Shown: positions 1 through 5,113, counted from the first letter of the stretch. The stretch: 5,391 bases of DNA from Candidatus Izemoplasmatales bacterium (GCA_028691335.1 JAQUZK010000108.1:1-5391), one strand, 5' to 3'. Notes: generated from the sequence alone by a model not told the origin. Made by a program: numbers and translations.

Positions 1-107
1 TAACAGCTATAATGAATGGACTAGCCATAAATAAAAAAATAAACTTCACTCATCAATTCATAAGATTTATTATTGGTGTAATTATAGTGTTATTATTGAT
101 ACTATGA
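1..107 (+). CDS. C-terminal end of an integral membrane protein (5' end outside window)
   Basis: The frame beginning at base 3 is open from the window edge and ends at TGA 105-107, giving 34 residues. They read as a short polar stretch (NKKINFTHQ) followed by a hydrophobic helix (FIIGVIIVLLLIL) that runs to the stop. That is the pattern of a polytopic membrane protein whose last transmembrane helix forms its C terminus. The layout, a small loop with a basic pair and then a final helix, resembles the end of TauE/SafE-type permeases, but 34 residues are too few to name a family. The coding call rests on the open frame, the amphipathic-to-hydrophobic pattern and the same orientation as the downstream genes. 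The nearest terminator downstream is at 279-307. Confidence 0.5.
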   Translation, partial: TAIMNGLAINKKINFTHQFIRFIIGVIIVLLLIL

Positions 108-170
108 TTTATTCAAGGGTGAGAGGGATGTTTTACTTTTATTAGTGGTCTGCAATTGTATTATTTCTAA

Positions 171-307
171 AAAGGAGAATTGAACTGGGATGTGCAAGAC
201 ATCGTTAGGAGTACGTAAAAAAGACTAGGAATGTACAGTTGTATTAAAATAGTAGCCCTAACACATATAAGAAGCATTGGTTGGATACAATAGTATTCAG
301 CCTTTTT
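171..307 (+). ncRNA. Candidate structured leader or small RNA ending in a terminator
   Basis: No gene is supported between 108 and 479; this part of the gap can form ordered hairpins. GATGT 189-193 pairs with ACATC 199-203 across a 5-nt loop. GTTAGG 204-209 follows directly and pairs with CCTAAC 257-262. Inside that stem, GTACGT 211-216 pairs with ATGTAC 231-236 (one G-U pair). AACTG 183-187 could instead pair with CAGTT 236-240, a crossing or alternative helix. The series ends at the intrinsic terminator 279-307. A weak promoter (TATTAT at 159-164) would start transcription near 171. It could be an attenuator for the regulator gene at 480, an independent small RNA, or chance folding plus the terminator of the upstream gene. 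It matches no riboswitch class I recognise. Confidence 0.25.
279..307 (+). terminator. Intrinsic terminator upstream of the HTH regulator gene
   Basis: GGTTGGATAC (279-288) pairs over all ten positions with GTATTCAGCC (293-302), including two G-U pairs. The loop is AATA and a run of five T (303-307) follows immediately. It lies 172 bases after the stop of the upstream membrane-protein gene and 172 bases before the next start codon. It either ends the upstream transcript or acts as an attenuator. Confidence 0.65.
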
Positions 308-376
308 CATAGCAATTCAAAAAAATTACTCGATTCAAGAATATTTACATGAGTAAAACCTAATTTAGTTACTTTA

Positions 377-410
377 TGGTAAAATTAGTAAGAAGCAACG
401 ATTAGTTGCT
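377..410 (+). promoter_or_regulatory. Possible extended -10 promoter followed by an operator-like inverted repeat
   Basis: TGGTAAAAT at 377-385 fits an extended -10 element (TGnTAAAAT) and would start a transcript near 392. Directly at that start lies a perfect inverted repeat, AGCAAC (394-399) and GTTGCT (405-410), with a 5-bp spacer. This size is typical of sites bound by dimeric XRE-type repressors, and the downstream gene encodes such a regulator. Autoregulation is an inference; no convincing -35 is visible, and the repeat could also be an mRNA hairpin. Confidence 0.3.
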
Positions 411-450
411 AAAATGCAATAAATGTTTTATATTCATTATTTAAACCTTT

Positions 451-471
451 TGCTATACTTGATTTAAGGAG
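451..471 (+). promoter_or_regulatory. Extended -10-like sequence and ribosome binding site of the HTH regulator gene
   Basis: TGCTATACT at 451-459 fits an extended -10 (TGn plus TATACT). The ribosome binding site AAGGAG (466-471) lies 8 nt before ATG 480 and fixes that start. If this -10 is used, the mRNA would begin almost at the Shine-Dalgarno sequence, which is unusually short, so the element at 377-385 is a competing promoter. Confidence 0.35.
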
Positions 472-479
472 TTGATATC

Positions 480-1355
480 ATGGAATATATAGCAAAGAAA
501 ATACAAGAGTTAAGACTAAAGCATAACTTATCTCAAGGTGATCTAGCCGAAAAACTTGGTGTAAGTAGACAAGCCATCAGTAAATGGGAAAGAGAAGAAG
601 GGTTGCCTGATCTTTATAACATAAAAAGACTAGCAGAGATATTCAAAGTTTCTGTTGATGAATTAGTTATGGATAGTGGTAACATCATTATCGATTATAG
701 AAATAAGACTTCAGTTGTATTAATGTCAATACCAATGGGATTTATTTCTCTTGGAATACTCATCCTACTTTTTTTTACTGTAGCATATGGAGTTGTAATT
801 ACTGGTGATATTTTTACGATGGCAAGAATGGTATTATATAACAACCTTCAATTTGTATTTGTACCAGTTGGTCTGTTAATATCAATAATATTGATTCAAA
901 CATTTGTAAATTTGCTATCAAATCATAAAGTTAGTTTAAGTAAGTTGTTGACTATAATCCTATATTCGTTAATCTTAGCAATTTTTCTTGGAGCATTGCT
1001 AGCATTTGAAATATCAGGTTTTTCTACAATTTTTCTGTATGTTGTTGGATTCATAATTATAGTTGTTGGTTTAGTTGGAGCCATTTTATTCCAGAAGGAT
1101 ATCTATATGCATACTGGTATTAGAGAAAAGAAACCAATAAGAATTTCTTTAAATGTGCTTAAAGCTATTATGCTATCATATATTCTAATTTTCTCACTTT
1201 CAGCTATACAAACATATATTTTTACTAAACCATTATATTATCTCTATGACTATGCATCTAATAGTGAAGACAATAGTTACAACATGGATGTTTATCAAGA
1301 TGAGTCCAATTTTAGATTTAAGACATTTTCATATAAATATTACTTATCTTGTTGA
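480..1355 (+). CDS. XRE-family helix-turn-helix regulator with membrane domain (frameshifted near its 3' end)
   Basis: Residues 8-63 form a textbook HTH_3/XRE DNA-binding domain: LRLKHNLSQGDLAEKLGVS, then RQAISKWEREEGLPD, then LAEIFKVSVDELV. Five hydrophobic segments follow at about 79-107, 122-146, 156-178, 182-204 and 226-248. With the HTH in the cytoplasm, five helices place the C terminus outside the cell, so the architecture suggests a one-component transmembrane regulator that senses an external or membrane signal. The start is supported by AAGGAG 8 nt upstream. After the last helix this frame gives a low-quality tail ending in YYLSC and TGA 1353-1355, while the +1 frame carries on with protein-like sequence to 1683. 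The gene therefore looks frameshifted; an intact form would have about 400 residues. The DNA-binding and membrane parts are complete. Target genes are unknown. Confidence 0.8.
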   Translation: MEYIAKKIQELRLKHNLSQGDLAEKLGVSRQAISKWEREEGLPDLYNIKRLAEIFKVSVDELVMDSGNIIIDYRNKTSVVLMSIPMGFISLGILILLFFTVAYGVVITGDIFTMARMVLYNNLQFVFVPVGLLISIILIQTFVNLLSNHKVSLSKLLTIILYSLILAIFLGALLAFEISGFSTIFLYVVGFIIIVVGLVGAILFQKDIYMHTGIREKKPIRISLNVLKAIMLSYILIFSLSAIQTYIFTKPLYYLYDYASNSEDNSYNMDVYQDESNFRFKTFSYKYYLSC

Positions 1356-1683
1356 GATTGATCAAGAGGTTCAAACCCCTTATGTAAAAGTATATATGCT
1401 TGATACTGTAATCGCAGAAGGTAATCTCAGTAAAAGTATTAATGGTGATTTTAACTATCAATTTGAGTTTATTCAAGATGATTATGAACTTCCTTTGATC
1501 TTAACTGATTATGAGTTCAGTAAACCAATTGAAATTAAATGTGTAGTGAGTTATGACTTAAATGGTATACATCAAACTAATACCATTTTCCCTGAATTTA
1601 GACAAAACAGGATTGTGGTAGGATTGGTTAATCCAAAGAATTTATGGATTTGGGATTATAAAAACTATGTTCCCGAAATATAA
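1246..1683 (+). pseudogene. C-terminal, probably extracytoplasmic domain of the HTH membrane regulator, displaced into the +1 frame
   Basis: This frame has no ribosome binding site at its ATG (1246), and its first ~20 codons overlap the upstream frame and look unnatural. From about 1314 it becomes protein-like: DLRHFHINITYLVEID, then a strand-rich stretch with alternating hydrophobic residues, ending WIWDYKNYVPEI and TAA 1681-1683. It is best read as the outer domain of the regulator at 480. Removing one T from the TTTT run at 1310-1313 joins the frames smoothly as ESNLDLRHFHINITYL. The cause could be a real inactivating mutation, phase variation at a short homopolymer, a sequencing error or, less likely, programmed frameshifting; I see no classical slippery heptamer. 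I do not recognise the domain family. Confidence 0.6.
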
Positions 1684-1876
1684 TTTTACTCTTTTATTTA
1701 ACTTGGAGTTCTTTTAAAATTAAAAATTATATTTATACAAATGATATCTTTTGCTGTAAAATCGATATATTGTCTTAATTTACCTAAAACATAATATTAC
1801 ATATATTTCTATAAATATCTTCTTAGTATATTATCTTTACAATCTTTATCATAGATATAAAAAGATTCAAAAAACA
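1684..1876. other. AT-rich intergenic region with no supported gene
   Basis: This stretch is very AT-rich with frequent stops in all frames. The only terminator-like element is a weak 4-bp hairpin, AACT (1700-1703) with AGTT (1707-1710), followed by CTTTT; it is too short to call. No gene, RNA or repeat is supported before the promoter at 1877. Confidence 0.6.
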
Positions 1877-1905
1877 TTGACAAATTAAATGAAAATACTT
1901 ATAAT
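1877..1905 (+). promoter_or_regulatory. Consensus sigma-A promoter of the riboswitch-CDF transporter unit
   Basis: Perfect -35 TTGACA (1877-1882) and perfect -10 TATAAT (1900-1905) are separated by exactly 17 bp. The predicted start is near 1912, about 30 nt before the riboswitch aptamer. A full-consensus promoter fits control exerted mainly after initiation, by the riboswitch terminator. Confidence 0.9.
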
Positions 1906-1941
1906 GATATTATCTCTTTGCAATGCATTTTGCTACATTAC

Positions 1942-2035
1942 AAACTGATCAGACGGTTCTTGTAACGCAGTCGGGCCAATTTACGGCAACAGGAATTTAT
2001 CACCTGTGGGACAGTTAGTTTCACGGGTGTTTTTT
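1942..2035 (+). promoter_or_regulatory. NiCo (czcD-motif) riboswitch, Co2+/Ni2+ sensing, with terminator expression platform
   Basis: The leader carries, in order, the conserved blocks of the NiCo riboswitch as I know them from its crystal-structure sequence: AACTGA.CAG (1943-1951), GCAGtCGGGC (1967-1976), CGGCAACAG (1984-1992) and CTGTGGGACAGTT (2004-2016). P1 is AACTG 1943-1947 with CAGTT 2012-2016. A short P2 hairpin lies around 1954-1967, P3 is GCC 1975-1977 with GGC 1985-1987, and P4 is ACAGG 1989-1993 with CCTGT 2003-2007, giving the four-way junction. The 3' arms of P4 and P1 overlap the terminator 2001-2035, so metal binding should disrupt termination (an ON switch). It sits between a consensus promoter and a CDF metal exporter, the classic setting for this class. 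The assignment comes from memory of conserved sequence, not a covariance search. Confidence 0.9.
2001..2035 (+). terminator. Intrinsic terminator forming the riboswitch expression platform
   Basis: CACCTGTG (2001-2008) pairs with CACGGGTG (2022-2029), eight pairs with one G-U, with a 13-nt loop and six T at 2030-2035. Its 5' arm contains the 3' strand of aptamer helix P4 and its loop contains the 3' strand of P1, so terminator and ligand-bound aptamer exclude each other. Without metal, transcription should stop before the transporter gene. Confidence 0.85.
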
Positions 2036-2039
2036 ATTT

Positions 2040-2097
2040 AACTCCCAAAAAACAGTAAAGGCTAAGTAAAGAAGTCTATTTTAGGGGGTTTTTTTTT
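2040..2097 (+). promoter_or_regulatory. Possible second hairpin masking the transporter ribosome binding site
   Basis: AACTCCC (2040-2046) can pair with GGGGGTT (2084-2090), seven pairs with one G-U. This buries the Shine-Dalgarno AGGGGG (2083-2088) of the gene at 2098. Inside the 37-nt loop, AGGCT (2059-2063) can pair with AGTCT (2073-2077). A T run (2089-2097) follows, so the structure could repress translation or act as a backup terminator. Hand-folded only. Confidence 0.35.
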
Positions 2098-3009
2098 ATG
2101 CAAGAAGACAAGGAATTTCAAAAAGTTGTTAACAAAGTTGGTATTACTACTATTATTTGGAATTTATTATTATCTATTGTAAAAATGATAGTAGGTATTC
2201 TAGCTAAATCTGCGGCTATGATTAGTGATGCAGTACATTCAGCTAGTGATATTTTTACAACAGTAATAGTTATGGTTGGAGCTAAGATTTCTACAAAGGA
2301 AAGCGATGCAAAACATCAATATGGTCATGAACGTTTTGAATCCATAGCGTCCATATTTTTAGCTATATTACTGGCAGCTACTGCATTGGGTATTGGCTAT
2401 TCAGGATTAAAGAACATCATAGATGGCTCTTATAAGTTACATGCAAATAATACTTTTGTAGCTTTAGCTTTAGGTGGTGCAATACTATCTATATTAGTAA
2501 AAGGAGTAATGTTTTTCTATACTAACAAGGCTGCTAAAAAAATTAATTCGAACAGTCTAAAAGCTGATGCTTGGCATCACCTATCAGACTCATTATCTTC
2601 AATTGGAAGTATGTTAGGTATCATCGGTTTAATGATAGGAAAGGGTTGGCAAATACTAGATCCTATCGCAGCTATGATTATCTGTTTAGTAATCCTAAAA
2701 GTTGCTTTTGATATAATCAAAGATGCTGTAAATCAACTGGTTGACAAGAGTATATCTCAAGAATTAGCAGATGAAATATTATCAATAGCTAAAAGCGTTG
2801 ATGGAGTCATTGATATTTGTTCGTTTAAATCAAGACAGTTTAGCAATAAGATGTTCATAGACATCGAAATCTATGTATGTAGTACTTTAAGTTTAATTGA
2901 GTCAGACGAAATCTCAAAAATGCTACACGATTGTTTAGAAGAAAAATATGAAGATTTAAAACATTGTACTGTATGGGCAAAACCATATCTTGAAAACATT
3001 GAGAACTAA
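2098..3009 (+). CDS. Cation diffusion facilitator (CDF) family divalent metal exporter, likely Co2+/Ni2+ responsive
   Basis: This 303-residue protein has the full CDF layout: six membrane helices (about 15-35, 40-62, 82-104, 119-142, 166-181, 186-202) and a C-terminal cytoplasmic domain (about 205-303). The transport site is visible as HxxxD in helix 2 (H47, D51, within SDAVHSASD) and HxxxD in helix 5 (H160, D164, within DAWHHLSD). The loop after helix 2 carries D70, H73 and H77 before ERFE, as in other CDFs. Family members exchange M2+ for H+ to expel excess metal. The upstream NiCo riboswitch points to Co2+/Ni2+ as inducers, though HxxxD pairs also occur in Zn2+/Cd2+ exporters. The C-terminal domain lacks the usual histidine-rich site and holds cysteines (C241, C261, C279, C290). 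AGGGGG lies 9 nt before the ATG. Length is normal and the gene intact. CzcD-like is the nearest family label; I give no symbol. Confidence 0.93.
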   Translation: MQEDKEFQKVVNKVGITTIIWNLLLSIVKMIVGILAKSAAMISDAVHSASDIFTTVIVMVGAKISTKESDAKHQYGHERFESIASIFLAILLAATALGIGYSGLKNIIDGSYKLHANNTFVALALGGAILSILVKGVMFFYTNKAAKKINSNSLKADAWHHLSDSLSSIGSMLGIIGLMIGKGWQILDPIAAMIICLVILKVAFDIIKDAVNQLVDKSISQELADEILSIAKSVDGVIDICSFKSRQFSNKMFIDIEIYVCSTLSLIESDEISKMLHDCLEEKYEDLKHCTVWAKPYLENIEN

Positions 3010-3058
3010 TAAGTTTTAGATATATAAAGTTTTGATAAATCATAGGAGAGATAAGACA

Positions 3059-3358
3059 ATGAATAATAATCTAAAAACACATCTATTATGGAAAGTATTT
3101 AAACCGAGTTTCTCTAATAATTTGCCATTATTAGGTATTGAAAATCAAAAAAATTTTATGAAAAATGCAAAAAAAGAGTACAAGAAAATAATTAATAAAA
3201 TACCTGCATATGGTAATAACGATGTATTATACAATACGATTATCAATGCAAGTGTACTTGCTTCAATTTATATTACAGTAGAAATAAAACCTAGTATTGA
3301 GATAATGAGAGAATATTATAAAAAGTCAATGTCGGATAATAAAATCGCTGTAGTCTAG
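3059..3358 (+). pseudogene. Truncated N-terminal part of a probable ATC-hydrolase-family protein
   Basis: The start ATG 3059 is set by AGGAG (3044-3048), 10 nt upstream; an upstream in-frame TTG (3032) has no ribosome binding site. The 99-residue product has AKKEYKKIINKIPAYGNND followed by a helix LYNTIINASVLASIYI and then PSIEIMREYYKKSMSDNK. This resembles the N-terminal half of L-2-amino-thiazoline-4-carboxylate hydrolase-family proteins (typically over 200 residues), which share an EYkkIi..iP..G signature and an Ala-rich helix. The family call is from memory and moderate. The protein stops at TAG 3356-3358, just where sequence from an unrelated acetyltransferase begins in another frame, so its C-terminal half is missing. 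It lies 49 nt after the CDF gene with no clear terminator between, so it could be transcribed with it. If translated, it is unlikely to be an active hydrolase. Confidence 0.55.
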
Positions 3359-3543
3359 GCATTGGAAAAAAGCTGATGGAAGTTTGTTATAAGGAACTCA
3401 GTAATTATTCCAAACTATCATTATGGGTACTTGGATGTAATAAGAAATCAGTTAGTTTCTATGAAATACAAGGATTCATAGCTGATGGTAAAACAAAGAT
3501 GCTTCATGGAAAAGAAGTTATCCGAATGATTAAGAGGGTGTAA
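3343..3543 (+). pseudogene. C-terminal remnant of a GNAT-family N-acetyltransferase
   Basis: After a stop (3340-3342), this frame encodes 66 residues ending at TAA 3541-3543. They include LGIGKKLMEVCY, which matches the acetyl-CoA pyrophosphate loop of GNAT motif A (the G-x-G followed by a helix), then NKKSVSFYEIQGF, the typical GNAT motif B (N..S..FYE..GF). The end, KTKMLHGKEVIRMIKRV, resembles the usual last strand. The N-terminal half, including the start codon, is absent. The preceding bases belong to an ATC-hydrolase-like gene in a different frame, so a deletion or recombination point lies near 3340-3350. The remnant has no ribosome binding site and is probably not translated. Its stop is 5 bases before the next gene's ATG, and the last codons carry that gene's Shine-Dalgarno sequence. 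Confidence 0.75.
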
Positions 3544-3548
3544 TCAAT

Positions 3549-4058
3549 ATGGTTATTCGACAGGCATCAATTGAAGAGTTTAAAGAATTATGGGAGTACT
3601 CTGGTTCAACTACATATAAATACTTTTTAGATAACCTAGAATCAAGAAATGTTGAGTTCTGGACTATAGATAATGAAGGTGACTTAATAGGCGAACTATA
3701 TATTTTTTGGAACTCAGATGATAAAGATGAGGCTAATGGATACAATAGAGCCTATTTATGTGCATTTAGAGTTGATAAAGGCTATCAAGGCAAAGGCTAC
3801 GGTAGTCAGCTGATGAAAAGAGTATTGAAAAGAGTAAGAAATCGAGGATATACTGAAGTAACAATTGGAATTGATAATAGAGAATACAAAAAATTAAAAA
3901 GTATGTATAATAAATTCGGATTTGATAAATTACTAAAATCAACTAAAGTTGATAACCACTACAAAAATTTTCAAGGGAAATCAACAATATATGATGAGGA
4001 TTATCAAATATACATTAACTATTTAGAAGATACACAAGTAAATCATAAAGAGGTATAG
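3549..4058 (+). CDS. GNAT-family N-acetyltransferase
   Basis: This 169-residue protein has the normal GNAT length and fold order: an N-terminal strand MVIRQASIEEFKEL, central strands (EFWTIDNEGDLIGELYIFW, then RAYLCAFRVDKGY), motif A with the acetyl-CoA binding loop Q80-G-K-G-Y-G85 followed by a helix (SQLMKRVLKRV), and motif B (IDNREYKKLKSMYNKFGF, 108-125). Such enzymes move an acetyl group from acetyl-CoA to an amine of a small molecule or protein in the cytoplasm; the substrate cannot be read from the sequence. The GAGGGTG element (3534-3540) serves as ribosome binding site 8 nt before the ATG and overlaps the end of the preceding GNAT remnant. The two acetyltransferases differ clearly in sequence, so this does not look like a recent tandem duplication. 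The gene appears intact and probably belongs to the same transcript as its neighbours. Confidence 0.9.
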   Translation: MVIRQASIEEFKELWEYSGSTTYKYFLDNLESRNVEFWTIDNEGDLIGELYIFWNSDDKDEANGYNRAYLCAFRVDKGYQGKGYGSQLMKRVLKRVRNRGYTEVTIGIDNREYKKLKSMYNKFGFDKLLKSTKVDNHYKNFQGKSTIYDEDYQIYINYLEDTQVNHKEV

Positions 4059-4110
4059 AAAAAGCTTTTAGTTTAGGTTGAAATAATGAAAAAGAAAGGT
4101 TGGTGGTATC

Positions 4111-4248
4111 ATGAAAACTTCAAATTATAAAGATATTATTAGAAGTAAAAATGAAATTACAGAAGAACAGGAGAAAATTAATGATTACAATAAACAAAAA
4201 AGATTACAAAATTATAGATGTTCATACTCACCTTCCTTGGCAGGATGA
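4111..4248 (+). CDS. Small ORF of uncertain status overlapping the amidohydrolase start
   Basis: ATG 4111 opens a 45-codon frame beginning MKTSNYKDIIRSKNEITEEQEKIN, which is polar, helical-looking and plausible as protein for its first ~24 residues. It then runs out of frame over the start of the amidohydrolase gene, which overlaps it from 4181, and stops at TGA 4246-4248. The upstream GGTTGGTGGT is only a weak ribosome binding site. A second short frame starts just before it at ATG 4086 (MKKKGWWYHENFKL, stop 4128-4130). They may be leader peptides coupled to the amidohydrolase, remnants of a deleted gene whose front end survived, or chance. I recognise no family. Confidence 0.25.
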   Translation: MKTSNYKDIIRSKNEITEEQEKINDYNKQKRLQNYRCSYSPSLAG

Positions 4249-5008
4249 ATATAAGACCATTAAAGAAAAAGAACAGTGTCTCATCGACGAGTTGAAGAAA
4301 AATAAAATTGACAGTGCAGTTTTGATTGCAGATAGTCTTTCAGAATCATGTATTGGAAACAATCAAGAATGTTTTGATGTGGTAAAAAGGAATGCGAATC
4401 TAAAAATGGTATATGGTTTTACACCACTAGAAAGATTTGATGAACAACTTACTGAACTACACGAAATGTTAGAAAAGAAAGAAGTTATAGGAGTAAAATT
4501 ATATCCAGGTCATGAAGATTTTTGCATGAATGATTCTCGACTTGATAAAGTCTTTAAGTTATGCATCAAATTTGATGTACCAGTAGTAATACATACTGAG
4601 TGGAATTGGGATTACTATCCACAGTATTCACATCCATTCTTTATATCACAAATTGCCGAGAAATATAAAGATTTACGAATTGTTTGTGCTCACATATGGA
4701 TACCTAGATCAATTGAATCCATAAAACAAACAATTAAACATGATAATATATTTTATGATATGTCATCTTTTGCATTTGATGATGAATATAAGAAATTATA
4801 CCCAAAAGCAACTTTTATTACTTACGAAAAAGCAATTGAAATTTTGGAAGAAATTATTAACAAAAACCCAGATAAAATTATGTTTGGTTCAGATTTTGGG
4901 ACATTGAAAATAGATGCACATATAGAGATTGTAAGCAGGTTGAATATTTCAGAATTAAATCTATCTAAACTGCTCTTTAAGAATGCACAGAAAATCTATA
5001 GAATTTAA
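4181..5008 (+). CDS. Amidohydrolase-2 family metal-dependent hydrolase (TIM barrel)
   Basis: The start ATG 4181 is chosen because AGGAG (4169-4173) lies 7 nt upstream and the protein then reads directly into MITINKKDYKIIDVHTHLPW; an in-frame ATG at 4151 lacks a comparable site. The 275-residue product has the motifs of the amidohydrolase-2 (PF04909-type) family in order: H15-T-H17 metal ligands on strand 1, GVKLYPG (104-110) on a central strand, H138 in VVIHTEW, H171 in IVCAHIW, and the catalytic or metal-binding D238 in MFGSDFG. Family members hydrolyse or decarboxylate small cyclic, lactone or amide substrates in the cytoplasm with one divalent metal, often Zn2+. The exact substrate is not deducible. 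Length is at the short end for the family but complete. It is the last gene of the + strand series and is followed by an A/T hairpin. Confidence 0.88.
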   Translation: MITINKKDYKIIDVHTHLPWQDEYKTIKEKEQCLIDELKKNKIDSAVLIADSLSESCIGNNQECFDVVKRNANLKMVYGFTPLERFDEQLTELHEMLEKKEVIGVKLYPGHEDFCMNDSRLDKVFKLCIKFDVPVVIHTEWNWDYYPQYSHPFFISQIAEKYKDLRIVCAHIWIPRSIESIKQTIKHDNIFYDMSSFAFDDEYKKLYPKATFITYEKAIEILEEIINKNPDKIMFGSDFGTLKIDAHIEIVSRLNISELNLSKLLFKNAQKIYRI

Positions 5009-5011
5009 TTG

Positions 5012-5030
5012 TCAAAAAAACGTTTTTTGA
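5012..5030 (+). terminator. A/T-only hairpin after the amidohydrolase gene, weak terminator candidate
   Basis: TCAAAAAA (5012-5019) and TTTTTTGA (5023-5030) form a perfect 8-bp inverted repeat with a 3-nt loop, starting 4 bases after the TAA. The T run lies inside the 3' arm and the stem has a single G-C pair, so termination would be weak, though it is symmetrical and could act in both directions. Confidence 0.35.
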
Positions 5031-5090
5031 TAGTAGTTTCGGTATGACGTTTGAATTTCCAAAAAACAAGGGTTCGATTCCCAACAATAA
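5029..5090 (+). pseudogene. Degenerate tRNA-Gly(UCC)-like relic
   Basis: Three blocks in tRNA order resemble bacterial tRNA-Gly(UCC): a D-arm-like GTAGTTTCGGTA (5033-5044), an anticodon-loop-like TTTCCAA with TCC (5056-5062), and an intact T-loop core GGGTTCGATTCCC (5070-5082). The anticodon stem does not pair, the variable region is about four bases short, only three T-stem pairs remain, and no acceptor stem or CCA is visible, so it cannot be functional. The T-loop block alone could occur by chance; the ordered set of three makes a decayed tRNA or an attachment-site remnant plausible. Confidence 0.4.
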
Positions 5091-5092
5091 AT

Positions 5093-5113
5093 AGATAGTT
5101 GAATAAACTATTT
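5093..5113 (+). repeat. Short inverted repeat
   Basis: AGATAGTT (5093-5100) pairs with AACTATTT (5106-5113), eight pairs with one G-U, across a GAATA loop. It is AT-rich with only a short T stretch and has no clear role. It lies just after the tRNA-like relic. Confidence 0.3.

Noticed and set aside
180..300. Short frames such as 12 codons from TTG 180 and 20 codons from ATG 231
   Set aside because: They are too short, have poor or misplaced ribosome binding sites, and lie inside the potential RNA structure.
1343..1383. TGA at 1353 as tryptophan (Mollicutes code 4) joining the regulator frames
   Set aside because: Reading through keeps frame 0, which downstream is not protein-like; the continuing domain is in the +1 frame, so recoding does not explain the split.
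2855..3043. 62-residue frame on the minus strand
   Set aside because: It lies antisense to the well-supported CDF gene, has no ribosome binding site and shows no recognisable domain.
3032..3058. TTG start extending the ATC-hydrolase-like protein by nine residues
   Set aside because: No ribosome binding site precedes it, whereas AGGAG at 3044-3048 is well placed for ATG 3059.
3530..3745. 71-residue frame on the minus strand
   Set aside because: It is a shadow of the intact GNAT gene and the preceding remnant, with no independent coding features.
4151..4180. Upstream in-frame ATG for the amidohydrolase
   Set aside because: The extra ten residues are basic filler without homology feel, and the strong AGGAG lies inside them, 7 nt before ATG 4181.
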